DNA of 64,000 bases. Origin: Aminobacter ciceronei. Its GTDB lineage: Bacteria; Pseudomonadota; Alphaproteobacteria; Rhizobiales; Rhizobiaceae. The notes under the pieces are model-generated. The model had not been told where the DNA came from, made no database searches, and saw only the letters and a program-made list of their open reading frames with translations. Location: the NCBI RefSeq assembly GCF_014138625.1, contig NZ_JACJHY010000032.1, forward strand, positions 1 through 64,000, given 5' to 3'. This document shows, piece by piece, positions 18,284-25,968 of the stretch. Position 1 is the stretch's first letter, and each line of letters opens with the position of its first letter. A program made the translations under genes and the position numbers.

Positions 18284-18909
18284 GGCAAGGTCTCGGAAAG
18301 CGCCGAAGACCATTCGCCGAGGCGGGTCTCGAACAGGTTGTCGTCGATCGCGACGCTGAGATCGAAGCCGACTGCTTCGATGAAGTCGACATTGTCGATG
18401 CGATGGCCGATGGCTGCAGCGAGCGCGTCGAACAAGAACTGTGGGCCGCTGACCTTGATGCGCACCGCTTCGCGGTCGGCACAGGCGGCAATGATGGCGC
18501 TGGACAGGGCATCGATCGAGCGCTGGCGGATGTCGTCACTGACCAGCGTCGCGACAACGCGGGCGGCGGCGTCGGTGGTGAGGTGGACGATACGCGTCTC
18601 CATCTCGGCGATGCGCTTGGCGATGACCTCGCCGGCCTCGCTGCCGAAGCGGGCGCCAAGCGAGGCGACCTCCTCGGCGTGGCGCTGGCGCTCGGCCTCG
18701 AGCACCATCTCGTACTCCTCGCTCAGGCGTGTGGTCAAATCGGCCTCGGCCTGGGCGACGGCTTCGGCGATGATTGCCGGGATATCCAGATCCGGAACCG
18801 CCTTGGGATATTCCGTGGCCGAGGTTTCGGGCTGGCCGGCATGCGGATGCGGATTTGGCGCGAGCGGTGCGAAATCGGTCAGCCGTTCAAAAAGCGCTGC
18901 GATCGACAT
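18280..18909 (-). CDS. FliH-like export ATPase regulator (divergent)
   Basis: 209 residues, soluble. A charged helical middle (residues about 45-110, [22 protein letters not shown]) leads into a mixed alpha/beta C-terminus ending [19 protein letters not shown], like the FliH/YscL C-terminal domain that binds FliI. No other fliH candidate is present although fliI is. It lies between fliF and motB, coupled to both (TAATG and ATGA). In annotations of related genomes this slot is often a hypothetical protein, so this is a structural inference. Confidence 0.55.
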   Translation of the reverse strand: MSIAALFERLTDFAPLAPNPHPHAGQPETSATEYPKAVPDLDIPAIIAEAVAQAEADLTTRLSEEYEMVLEAERQRHAEEVASLGARFGSEAGEVIAKRIAEMETRIVHLTTDAAARVVATLVSDDIRQRSIDALSSAIIAACADREAVRIKVSGPQFLFDALAAAIGHRIDNVDFIEAVGFDLSVAIDDNLFETRLGEWSSALSETLP

Positions 18910-20558
18910 TACGCGGCAACCTCGTTACCGGCCCATTTGCGCAGGATCAGTGCGGTGCGCTCTTCATTGATGTCGACCATGCGGGCGAGGCGGTCCTGCG
19001 GGGCAGGGCGCAGCTTGTTGCGCAGGTCGTCCATGGCGTGCGGCCGCTGGTCGGACAATGCGGCGGGCTCTTCCTCGAACGAGGCCATGCCCTCTGCATT
19101 CGGCAAGGCGCGCTGCATCTCCTCGAAGCTCGGCCCGGCGAAGGTGGGCAGGGCAGGAGCTGCGGACGAACCGGACAGTGCGGCTGCCATCGGCCTCAGA
19201 CCGAAGAAGGCGACGAGGAAAACGACGACGATGAAGGCTGCGGCGTTGATCATCGTTCCTGCGTGCTGGCCGATCGAGGCCATGATGCCGGGGCTCTCGA
19301 TGACCTCGCCGTCGAGGCCGTCGATGAACTCGACCGCCGAGACGTTGATCAGGTCGCCGCGCTTTTCGTCGAAGCCGGTGGCCGAGGTCACCATCTTCTG
19401 GATGTCGGCGACGCGGGCGGCGATGGCCTCGGGCGTCGCGTCCTTGCCGAGGATGGCTGCCAGGCGCTGCTGGTTGACAACCACGGCGATCGACATCTTG
19501 GTTACCGAATAGCCATTCGACACCGTGGCGATGCGCTTGGAGTTCATCTCGTAATTGGTGATCTCTTCCTTGCGGTCGCTGGCCGAGGTCGACTGCGGGC
19601 CGCCGGTGGCAGCGGCCTCGGCATCGGGCAAGTTTTGCTCGACGGTGGCAGGTGTCGACGACTGCTTCTGGTTGGAATTCTCGTTGGCGCGGACCACCTG
19701 GACGGAGCGCTCGACGCGTGATTCCGGATCGAAGATCGTCTCTTCGGTCTGGCGCGAGTCGGTGTTGACGTCAGCCTTGACGCTGGCGCGGAAATTGTCC
19801 GGCCCGAGATAGGCTGCCAGCGCACGGCGGATGTTGTCCTCGATCTGGGTTTCGACGGTGCGCTCGACGCCGATGGAGCGGGCGGCGCTCGAATTGTTGG
19901 GGTCGTCGCCGGCGGCGAGCAAATTGCCGCTCGAATCGAGAACCGTCACACGCTCGGCATCGAGGCCGGGGACGGCTGCGGCAACGAGATGGCGGATCGA
20001 CATGGCGCTCTTGTCGGCATCCATGCTGGCGGCGCGGATGACGACCGAGGCCGACGGCTTCTGCTCGTCGCGGCGGAAATTGGCGCGCTCGGACATGACG
20101 ATGTGAACACGGGCGGCCTTTATGCCTGATATCGACTGGATGGTGCGGGCGATCTCGCCTTCCAATGCGCGGACACGGGTGACCTGCTGCATGAAGGAGG
20201 TGAGGCCGAGCGAGCCGACATTGTCGAACAGCTCGTAGCCGGCATTGGCGCTGGTGGGCAGGCCTTTTTCGGCGAGCAGCATGCGGGCTTGCGCGGTGCT
20301 GCCGGCAGGGACCAGCACGGTGGTGCCGTCGGAGGCGACGTCGAAGCCGATGCCCGCTTCGCCCAGCACCATGCCGATCTGGTTCACGTCGGAGCGTTCG
20401 AGGCCGACATAGAGCGTCTCGTAGGCAGGACGGTTGAGATAGACGGATGCCACGCCGACGATGGCGATCACCAGTGCTGCGATACCACCCAGCATGGCGA
20501 GACGGCGTGGGCCGAAACTCCTGAGATTGGCGACGATGCTCTGTAGCTGTTCGGGCAC
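18909..20558 (-). CDS. fliF: MS-ring protein FliF
   Basis: 549 residues, two membrane helices (about residues 20-42 and 430-452) flanking a periplasmic ring-building region. Typical stretches: YETLYVGLERSDVNQIGMVL, GIKAARVHIVMSERANFRR, and SVVIRA. The C-terminal cytoplasmic tail, which binds FliG, ends in LILRKWAGNEVAA. FliF is the first basal-body structure formed. The start is GTG 20558; no better start is available. It opens the fliF-fliH-like-motB-motC-fliK-transglycosylase unit, headed by a class II element. Confidence 0.95.
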   Translation of the reverse strand: MPEQLQSIVANLRSFGPRRLAMLGGIAALVIAIVGVASVYLNRPAYETLYVGLERSDVNQIGMVLGEAGIGFDVASDGTTVLVPAGSTAQARMLLAEKGLPTSANAGYELFDNVGSLGLTSFMQQVTRVRALEGEIARTIQSISGIKAARVHIVMSERANFRRDEQKPSASVVIRAASMDADKSAMSIRHLVAAAVPGLDAERVTVLDSSGNLLAAGDDPNNSSAARSIGVERTVETQIEDNIRRALAAYLGPDNFRASVKADVNTDSRQTEETIFDPESRVERSVQVVRANENSNQKQSSTPATVEQNLPDAEAAATGGPQSTSASDRKEEITNYEMNSKRIATVSNGYSVTKMSIAVVVNQQRLAAILGKDATPEAIAARVADIQKMVTSATGFDEKRGDLINVSAVEFIDGLDGEVIESPGIMASIGQHAGTMINAAAFIVVVFLVAFFGLRPMAAALSGSSAAPALPTFAGPSFEEMQRALPNAEGMASFEEEPAALSDQRPHAMDDLRNKLRPAPQDRLARMVDINEERTALILRKWAGNEVAA

Positions 20559-20590
20559 GTGCGTAAGTTCCCCGCAATACTTTCCGGAGA

Positions 20591-20616
20591 GACCCTAGCC
20601 CGCGAAGCTTGTGCGA
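20591..20616 (-). promoter_or_regulatory. class II flagellar promoter element, fliF copy
   Basis: Minus strand TCGCACAAG-N10-TAGGGTC, 32 nt upstream of the fliF GTG and downstream of the fla1 terminator, so fliF is not read from fla1. It is nearly identical to the flhA copy. Function is inferred. Confidence 0.6.
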
Positions 20617-20623
20617 AAATGTT

Positions 20624-20650
20624 ATGGGCCGCGCAAGTTGCGCGGCCCAT
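20624..20650 (-). terminator. terminator of flagellin gene 1
   Basis: Perfect 13-bp inverted repeat around one central base (ATGGGCCGCGCAA ... ), followed on the minus strand by AACATTTTCG. It lies 86 bp after the fla1 stop and before the fliF promoter element. The core GGGCCGC is shared with the terminators of the other flagellins. Confidence 0.8.
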
Positions 20651-20736
20651 GGCATTTCGTCGGGATTGTTGTTGCCGAAGTGCAACCTGGATTCAGGCGT
20701 TTCCGAACGCCGAAACCGGCTTTCGGGGCCGAGGCG

Positions 20737-21738
20737 TCAGCTCTTGAACAGCGACAGGATGTTCTGCGAGTTCGAATTGGCGATCGACAACGCCTGGATG
20801 CCGAGCTGCTGCTGGACCTGAAGGGCCTGCAGGCGGGTCGATTCCTTGTTCATGTCTGCGTCGACGAGCTGACCGACGCCGCGGTCGATGGAGTCCATCA
20901 GGCTGGTGGTGAAGGTCTTCTGAAGGTCGATCTGGCTCTTGGCCGCGCCGAGCGTGGTGGCGGCGTCGGTCATCTCGGCGAGGGTCGTTTCGGTGACCTT
21001 CACCATCTGCAGGATCTGGTCGAAGCTGAAGCCCTTCACCGAAAGGGTCGCAACGGCGTAGCCGTCTGTGGCGGCAACCGCTGCACCCGGGGTCGTCGGG
21101 TTGACGGCGGTGTTGTCGCGCACGCCCGTGGTGCCGAGGCGAAGGCCTTCGAGGATGCCTTTGTTGACGTTGTTGGTGGCTGCGGCGTCGTAGAGCTTCA
21201 CGCTCTGGACCTTGATGTCGATCGTTGCCAGCGTGACTGTGCCCGAGTTGTCGCGGATGAAGCCCGAAACGATCTTGGCGTCATTGTGGACGCCGGCCGC
21301 CGAATGGCCGGCAGCTGTCGTCGAATTGACCGAAAGCCAGTTGGCTCCGGAGAAGCTGGCGCTGTCGGCATAGCTCTTGAGCTGTGCCTGCAGCGCCTTG
21401 ATCTCGACGTCGATCTTGTTCTTGTCGGCGTCCGAGCCATTGGCGGCGGCGACAAGCTTGACCTTGATGTCGTTGAGAGTGTCGATCGACTTGTGCATCG
21501 CGGTATATGCGGTGTCGACCTTCGAGGCGCCGAGGCCGAGCGCGTCCTGGACCGTCGAGAGTGCCCTGTTGTCGGAGCGCATGGTGGTGGCGATCGACCA
21601 GTAGGCGGCGTTGTCGGAGGCTTCCGCGACGCGGAAGCCGGTCGAGATGCGGGCCTGGGTGGTGTTCAAAGCCTTGTTCGTGGTGTTGAGGCTCTGAAGC
21701 GCCGTCAACGCCGAAGCATTGGTCATAATACTGGACAT
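20737..21738 (-). CDS. flagellin 1 (most divergent of five)
   Basis: 333 residues. The N-terminal D0/D1 (MTNASALTALQSLNTTNKAL, TGFRVAEASDNAAYWSIATT) and C-terminal helices (RLQALQVQQQLGIQALSIAN) are conserved flagellin; the middle is variable. It differs from the four others in the start (SSIMTNASA rather than SSINTNASA), in ending LFKS, and in lacking their 5' leader. Rhizobial complex filaments are built from several flagellins with one major subunit. It has its own terminator and an upstream 11-bp dyad, so its regulation probably differs. Confidence 0.95.
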   Translation of the reverse strand: MSSIMTNASALTALQSLNTTNKALNTTQARISTGFRVAEASDNAAYWSIATTMRSDNRALSTVQDALGLGASKVDTAYTAMHKSIDTLNDIKVKLVAAANGSDADKNKIDVEIKALQAQLKSYADSASFSGANWLSVNSTTAAGHSAAGVHNDAKIVSGFIRDNSGTVTLATIDIKVQSVKLYDAAATNNVNKGILEGLRLGTTGVRDNTAVNPTTPGAAVAATDGYAVATLSVKGFSFDQILQMVKVTETTLAEMTDAATTLGAAKSQIDLQKTFTTSLMDSIDRGVGQLVDADMNKESTRLQALQVQQQLGIQALSIANSNSQNILSLFKS

Positions 21739-21838
21739 CGAAATAAACCCCTCTGTCAGAGCCGCGCGATCTGCCGCCGCGAACCGGTTGCGGATGCCGT
21801 ACGTTCTGCCCGTGGCAGCCGAACCGTCATAGCAATTG

Positions 21839-21868
21839 GTTAACCATAACTACGAACTTATGGTTAAC
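21839..21868. promoter_or_regulatory. 11-bp dyad upstream of flagellin 1
   Basis: GTTAACCATAA and TTATGGTTAAC separated by 8 bases, AT-rich within a GC-rich genome, about 100 bp upstream of fla1. Likely an operator or activator site. The 325-bp gap 21739-22064 otherwise holds the fla2 terminator and no gene. Single TTAACC half-sites occur upstream of fla2, fla3, fla5 and rem. Confidence 0.5.
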
Positions 21869-21997
21869 GGCAGATTAAAGACCACACGACGACAGGCCTT
21901 CGCATTTACCGTTACGTGGCGGAATCTATGCTCGCCGTAACTTGCGCGAAGCTATCCGGCGCCGCCAGGCGAGGAGAAGGCGGCGGACAGGGCAAAA

Positions 21998-22036
21998 TGA
22001 AATCGGGCCGCACCCATGGGGTACGGCCCGATTTCA
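21998..22036 (-). terminator. terminator of flagellin gene 2
   Basis: Long inverted repeat with 12-13-bp arms (GAAATCGGGCCG / CGGCCCGATTTC) and inner CCATGG, 28 bp after the fla2 stop, followed on the minus strand by TTTTGCCC. Confidence 0.8.
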
Positions 22037-22064
22037 CGACTGGAGATGTTTTGGCGCCGGGGCA

Positions 22065-23042
22065 TCAGCCCTTGAACAGCGACATGATCGACTGCGAGTT
22101 GCCGTTGGCGATCGACAGCGCCTGAATACCGAGCTGCTGCTGGACCTGGAGGGCCTGCAGACGGGTCGATTCCTTGTTCATGTCGGCATCGACGAGCTGG
22201 CCCACACCGCGGTCGATGGAGTCCATCAGGCTGGAGGTGAAGGCCTTCTGCAGTTCGATGCGGCTCTTGGCAGCGCCGAGGTTGGTAGCGGCCGTCGTCA
22301 TTTCCTTGAGTGCTGCTTCGACAACGCCAAGCTGCTTGGTGAGCTGCGCATCGGAGTAGCCTTTGACCGAAACTGTCATGACCGAGTAGGTGTCGGTTGC
22401 GGCATCGGTGCCGGGGGTCGGGGCGGACAGGGCGGCACGGACGCCGGTGGTGCCGAGACGCTGGCCATCCAGGATGCCGGTCTTGATGGCGGCAGCACCG
22501 CCGGTCTCGAACAGCTTGATGTCATCGACCTTGACGTCGATGGTCGACACAGAAGCGGAGCCGGCGCCGTCGCGGTTGAAGGCGGAGACGATCTTGACGT
22601 CGTCGGCTGCGGTTGCAGCAGCACCGCTCTTGACCGAGAGCATGTTGGTACCGGAGAAGGTGGCGCCGTCGGAATAGGCCTGGAGTTGCTTCTGGAGGGC
22701 CTTGATCTCGGTGTCGATCTTTTCCTTGTCGGCAGCCGATGCGCCGTTGGCGGCGACCAGCTTGACCTTGATGTCGTTGAGCGTGTCGATGGCCTTGTTC
22801 ATGCCGGTATAGGCGGTGTCGACCTTCGAAGCGCCGAGGCCAAGCGAATCCTGCACGGTCGAGAGCGCCTTGTTGTCCGAACGCATGGTGGTTGCGATCG
22901 ACCAGTAGGCCGCGTTGTCGGAAGCTTCAGCAACGCGCAGACCTGTGGCGATGCGGCCCTGGGTGGTGCTCAGCGACTTGTTGGTGGCGGAAAGCGTCTG
23001 CAGCGCCGTCATTGCCGACGCGTTGGTGTTGATGCTGGACAT
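22065..23042 (-). CDS. flagellin 2
   Basis: 325 residues with the conserved ends SSINTNASAMTALQTLSATN and QQLGIQALSIANGNSQSIMS. Variable middle at residues about 135-230. The ATG at 23042 is the position common to all paralogs; the frame extends nine codons upstream into the leader. Its promoter block and structured leader are of the same design as those of flagellins 3-5, though the central hairpin has one mismatch and the TATC box is degenerate. Confidence 0.95.
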   Translation of the reverse strand: MSSINTNASAMTALQTLSATNKSLSTTQGRIATGLRVAEASDNAAYWSIATTMRSDNKALSTVQDSLGLGASKVDTAYTGMNKAIDTLNDIKVKLVAANGASAADKEKIDTEIKALQKQLQAYSDGATFSGTNMLSVKSGAAATAADDVKIVSAFNRDGAGSASVSTIDVKVDDIKLFETGGAAAIKTGILDGQRLGTTGVRAALSAPTPGTDAATDTYSVMTVSVKGYSDAQLTKQLGVVEAALKEMTTAATNLGAAKSRIELQKAFTSSLMDSIDRGVGQLVDADMNKESTRLQALQVQQQLGIQALSIANGNSQSIMSLFKG

Positions 23043-23077
23043 GGGAATTACGCCCCTAGGAAAAAGCAATACTGGAA

Positions 23078-23146
23078 CATACCGGATCGACCGGTATGGC
23101 GGCGTGGCATCATGCCTATGATCGCCAAGAAGGGGTCACCCGCCAT
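23078..23146 (-). promoter_or_regulatory. structured 5' leader of flagellin 2
   Basis: Contains the three paired segments shared by the leaders of flagellins 2-5: CATACCGG/CCGGTATG (23078-23098), outer ATGGCGG (23096-23102) with CCGCCAT (23140-23146), and an inner ATCATG-cc-TATGAT stem with one mismatch. It begins 35 nt before the start codon. Candidate FlbT target. Confidence 0.6.
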
Positions 23147-23162
23147 GCCAAGGACTATCGCA

Positions 23163-23185
23163 TCTTAACCTTACCGAACTGCTAA
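23163..23185 (-). promoter_or_regulatory. putative promoter of flagellin 2 (degenerate)
   Basis: Minus strand TTAG-N3-TTCGGTA... ending AAGA where the other copies have TATC or TATA, at the same spacing from the leader (17 nt). It is the weakest of the four flagellin blocks. Confidence 0.4.
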
Positions 23186-23276
23186 CAACCGTATGAGGTT
23201 CGTTTGTTAGAACATTGAAATATTTGGAGTTTCCTCGATCTTTCAGCGCGACAACACGGGTGCGGACCCAAACGCA

Positions 23277-23304
23277 AGCGGGCCGCACTGAGGTGCGGCC
23301 CGCT
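23277..23304 (-). terminator. terminator of flagellin gene 3
   Basis: Perfect 12-bp stem AGCGGGCCGCAC / GTGCGGCCCGCT with a 4-base loop, 28 bp after the fla3 stop, followed on the minus strand by TTGCGTTTG. Confidence 0.8.
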
Positions 23305-23332
23305 CTGATGCAAAATGCCAGAGACGATTCGA

Positions 23333-24316
23333 TCAGCCGCGGAACAGCGACATGATCGACTGCGAGTTGCCGTTGGCGATCGACAGCGCCTGGATGCCGA
23401 GCTGCTGCTGGACCTGGAGGGCCTGCAGACGAGTCGATTCCTTGTTCATGTCGGCATCGACGAGCTGGCCGACGCCGCGATCGATGGAGTCCATCAAGCT
23501 CGAGGTGAACGACTTCTGCAGCTCGATGCGGCTCTTGGCGGCGCCGAGGTCGGTGGCGGCCGTGTTCATGTCCTTGAGCGCGCTTTCGACAACGCCGAGC
23601 ATCTGGGTCAGCTGCTGGTCGTTGGCGAACAGCGTGCCGTCCGTCAGCTTCATCGTGGCGACCTGGAAGGTGTCGGCGGCATCGTAAGTGCCGAGGGTGA
23701 CGGCATTGGCCGTGCCTTCGACGCCAGCAGAGGTACGCTCGGAGTCGAGAATGCCCTTGCCGGTGGTGGCGACGCCAGTGCCGGCTTCATAAAGCTTGAT
23801 GCTCTCGACCTTGATGTCGATGGTCGAGATCGAGGCCGTGCCCGATGCATCGCGGTTGAAGGCCGAAACGACCTTGACGTCGGGAGAAGCGGCGGCGCCG
23901 CTGTTGACCGACAGCATGTTGGTGCCGGAGAAGGTCGCGCCGTCAGCATAGGACTTGAGCTGGTCCTGCAGGGCCTTCACTTCGGTCTGGATCTTGGCCT
24001 TGTCGGCGTTCGACGCGCCATTGGCGGCGACGAGCTTGACCTTGATCTCGTTGAGCGTGTCGATGGCCTTGTTCATGCCGGTGTAGGCGGTGTCGACCTT
24101 CGACGCGCCGAGGCCGAGCGAATCCTGGACCGTCGACAGGGCCTTGTTGTCCGAACGCATGGTGGTGGCGATCGACCAGTAAGCGGCGTTGTCGGAAGCT
24201 TCCGCGACGCGGAGACCCGTTGCGATACGGCCCTGGGTGGTGTTGAGAGCTTTGTTGGTGGCAGACAGGGTCTGCAGCGCGGTCATTGCCGACGCGTTGG
24301 TATTGATGCTGGACAT
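23333..24316 (-). CDS. flagellin 3
   Basis: 327 residues with the family ends and a variable centre (residues about 135-235). It ends LFRG like flagellins 4 and 5. ATG 24316 is the shared start; the frame is open for 32 codons into the leader, but those codons translate the hairpin sequence and are not protein-like. It has its own upstream block, leader and terminator, so it forms a single-gene unit. Confidence 0.95.
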   Translation of the reverse strand: MSSINTNASAMTALQTLSATNKALNTTQGRIATGLRVAEASDNAAYWSIATTMRSDNKALSTVQDSLGLGASKVDTAYTGMNKAIDTLNEIKVKLVAANGASNADKAKIQTEVKALQDQLKSYADGATFSGTNMLSVNSGAAASPDVKVVSAFNRDASGTASISTIDIKVESIKLYEAGTGVATTGKGILDSERTSAGVEGTANAVTLGTYDAADTFQVATMKLTDGTLFANDQQLTQMLGVVESALKDMNTAATDLGAAKSRIELQKSFTSSLMDSIDRGVGQLVDADMNKESTRLQALQVQQQLGIQALSIANGNSQSIMSLFRG

Positions 24317-24354
24317 GGGAAAATACGCCCCGAAAAAACAACAAAAAACAGGGA

Positions 24355-24419
24355 CATACCGGACCGACCGGTATGGCGGAGCGGCATCATGCCCATGATC
24401 GTTGTCGATCACCCGCCAT
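24355..24419 (-). promoter_or_regulatory. structured 5' leader of flagellin 3
   Basis: CATACCGG/CCGGTATG hairpin (24355-24375), outer ATGGCGG (24373-24379) with CCGCCAT (24413-24419) and inner perfect ATCATG-cc-CATGAT (24386-24399). The outer stem shares three bases with the first hairpin, so both cannot form fully together. It begins 38 nt before the start codon. Confidence 0.65.
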
Positions 24420-24434
24420 GAAGCATCAATGTCG

Positions 24435-24457
24435 TATAGACATTTCTAAAACTCTAA
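24435..24457 (-). promoter_or_regulatory. putative promoter of flagellin 3
   Basis: Minus strand TTAG-N3-TTTAGAAA-N4-TATA, the same 23-nt layout as before flagellins 4 and 5, ending 16 nt before the leader structure. Confidence 0.5.
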
Positions 24458-24554
24458 CTTTCGAGAAAATGGCCGATTAACCAACGCCGATTTGTAGAAT
24501 ATTTGGCTGACCGGGCTGCCCGGTGGCGTGTCGAGCGGAAGAAGATCCGAAATA

Positions 24555-24586
24555 AAAATGGGCCGCACCGAAGTGCAGCCCATTTT
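24555..24586 (-). terminator. terminator of flagellin gene 4
   Basis: 14-bp stem with one mismatch (AAAATGGGC-CGCAC / GTGCA-GCCCATTTT), loop CGAA, followed on the minus strand by TTATTTCG: a textbook Rho-independent terminator 27 bp after the stop. Confidence 0.85.
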
Positions 24587-24612
24587 CCCAAGATGTGCCT
24601 GAGACGGTTCGA

Positions 24613-25710
24613 TCAGCCGCGGAACAGCGACATGATCGACTGCGAGTTGCCATTGGCGATCGACAGCGCCTGGATACCGAGCTGCTGCTGGACCTGGAGG
24701 GCCTGCAGACGGGTCGATTCCTTGTTCATGTCGGCATCGACGAGCTGGCCGACGCCGCGATCGATGGAGTCCATCAGGCTCGAGGTGAAGGCCTTCTGCA
24801 GCTCGATGCGGCTCTTGGCAGCGCCGAGGTTGGTTGCAGCGGTCGTCATCGACTTGAGCGCGCCTTCGACCTTGCTCAGCATCGAGCCGATGAAGGCGTC
24901 GGTGACGCCGGCAGCGGTGATGTCGAGGTTGGCGACGGAGACGCCAGCGATGGACGTAGCCGTGCCGTCAGCTGCTGCGGCCGCGGTTGCGGCAGCCGTC
25001 GCCGATGCGGTGTCGGTGCCGCCACCTGCCACCGAGGCAGCATAGGCGCTGTCGTAGGCAGTCTGGGCAGCCTTTGAGCTCCAGATTGCGGTCTGGCGGT
25101 CGAGGATACCGGCGTTCTTGACGTTGGCCGGGGTGCCGGCACCCGAATCATAGAGCTTGATGCCTTCGACGTTGACGTCGATGGTCGAGATCGACGCGGT
25201 GCCCGACGCGTCGCGGTTGAAGGCCGAAACGATCTTGGCATCCTGCTGGACACCGGTGTCGGCGGCTGCTGCGGCGCCCGCGGCGTTCTTGTCGGAGGCA
25301 ACCGAGAGGTAGTTGGCACCCGAGAAGGTCGCGCCGTCGGCATAGGCCTTCAGCTGGCCCTGCAGCGCCTTGATTTCGGTCTGGATCTTGGCCTTGTCGG
25401 CGGCAGACGCGCCGTTGGCGGCGACCAGCTTGACCTTGATGTCATTGAGCGTGTCGATGGCCTTGTTCATGCCGGTGTAGGCGGTGTCGACCTTCGACGC
25501 GCCGAGACCGAGCGAATCCTGAACGGTGGAAAGCGCCTTGTTGTCCGAACGCATGGTGGTGGCGATCGACCAGTAGGCGGCGTTGTCGGAGGCTTCTGCA
25601 ACGCGGAGACCCGTGGCGATACGGCCCTGGGTGACGTTGAGCGACTTGTTGGTGGCTGCAAGCGTCTGCAGCGCCGTCATTGCTGACGCGTTGGTATTGA
25701 TGCTGGACAT
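24613..25710 (-). CDS. flagellin 4, with Ala-rich central insertion
   Basis: 365 residues, 30-40 longer than its paralogs. Conserved ends are as in flagellins 2, 3 and 5. The extra length lies in the surface region, residues about 208-255, which is Ala/Ser/Thr-rich (GGGTDTASATAAATAAAAAD). In the filament this part would be exposed. The start ATG 25710 follows the same leader as its neighbours. The insertion could alter filament surface properties; this is inference. Confidence 0.95.
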   Translation of the reverse strand: MSSINTNASAMTALQTLAATNKSLNVTQGRIATGLRVAEASDNAAYWSIATTMRSDNKALSTVQDSLGLGASKVDTAYTGMNKAIDTLNDIKVKLVAANGASAADKAKIQTEIKALQGQLKAYADGATFSGANYLSVASDKNAAGAAAAADTGVQQDAKIVSAFNRDASGTASISTIDVNVEGIKLYDSGAGTPANVKNAGILDRQTAIWSSKAAQTAYDSAYAASVAGGGTDTASATAAATAAAAADGTATSIAGVSVANLDITAAGVTDAFIGSMLSKVEGALKSMTTAATNLGAAKSRIELQKAFTSSLMDSIDRGVGQLVDADMNKESTRLQALQVQQQLGIQALSIANGNSQSIMSLFRG

Positions 25711-25747
25711 GGGAATTACGCCCCTAGGAAATGCAAAGGTACAGGGA

Positions 25748-25813
25748 CATACCGGATCGACCGGTATGGCGGAGCGGCATCATGCCCATGATCCCCGAGG
25801 GATCACCCGCCAT
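25748..25813 (-). promoter_or_regulatory. structured 5' leader of flagellin 4
   Basis: CATACCGG/CCGGTATG (25748-25768), ATGGCGG (25766-25772) with CCGCCAT (25807-25813), and perfect inner ATCATG-cc-CATGAT (25779-25792). It begins 37 nt before the start codon, and CCTAGGGGCGTAATTCCC directly before the ATG is shared with flagellins 2 and 5. Confidence 0.65.
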
Positions 25814-25829
25814 GCCGGGTAATCTCTCC

Positions 25830-25852
25830 GATACTCCCTACCAAATCGCTAA
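25830..25852 (-). promoter_or_regulatory. putative promoter of flagellin 4
   Basis: Minus strand CTTAG-N3-TTTGGTAG-N4-TATCG. It aligns without gaps to the flagellin 5 copy and lies 17 nt before the leader structure. Confidence 0.55.
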
Positions 25853-25912
25853 GCGTTAGAAACATTGCGGATAATCTTGGGATTTATTTTGAATGCTCCG
25901 GGCAGACGCAAA

Positions 25913-25939
25913 ACGGGCCGCACCTGAGGTGCGGCCCGT
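25913..25939 (-). terminator. terminator of flagellin gene 5
   Basis: Perfect 13-bp inverted repeat about one base (ACGGGCCGCACCT ... ), followed on the minus strand by TTTTGCG, 30 bp after the fla5 stop. Confidence 0.82.
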
Positions 25940-25968
25940 CCTGATACGGAATGCCTGAGACGGTTCGG

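Noticed and set aside
20624-25939. GGGCCGCAC palindromes considered as recombination sites for flagellin phase variation
   Set aside because: All have the same orientation and terminator features with T-rich tails; no invertase gene is nearby.
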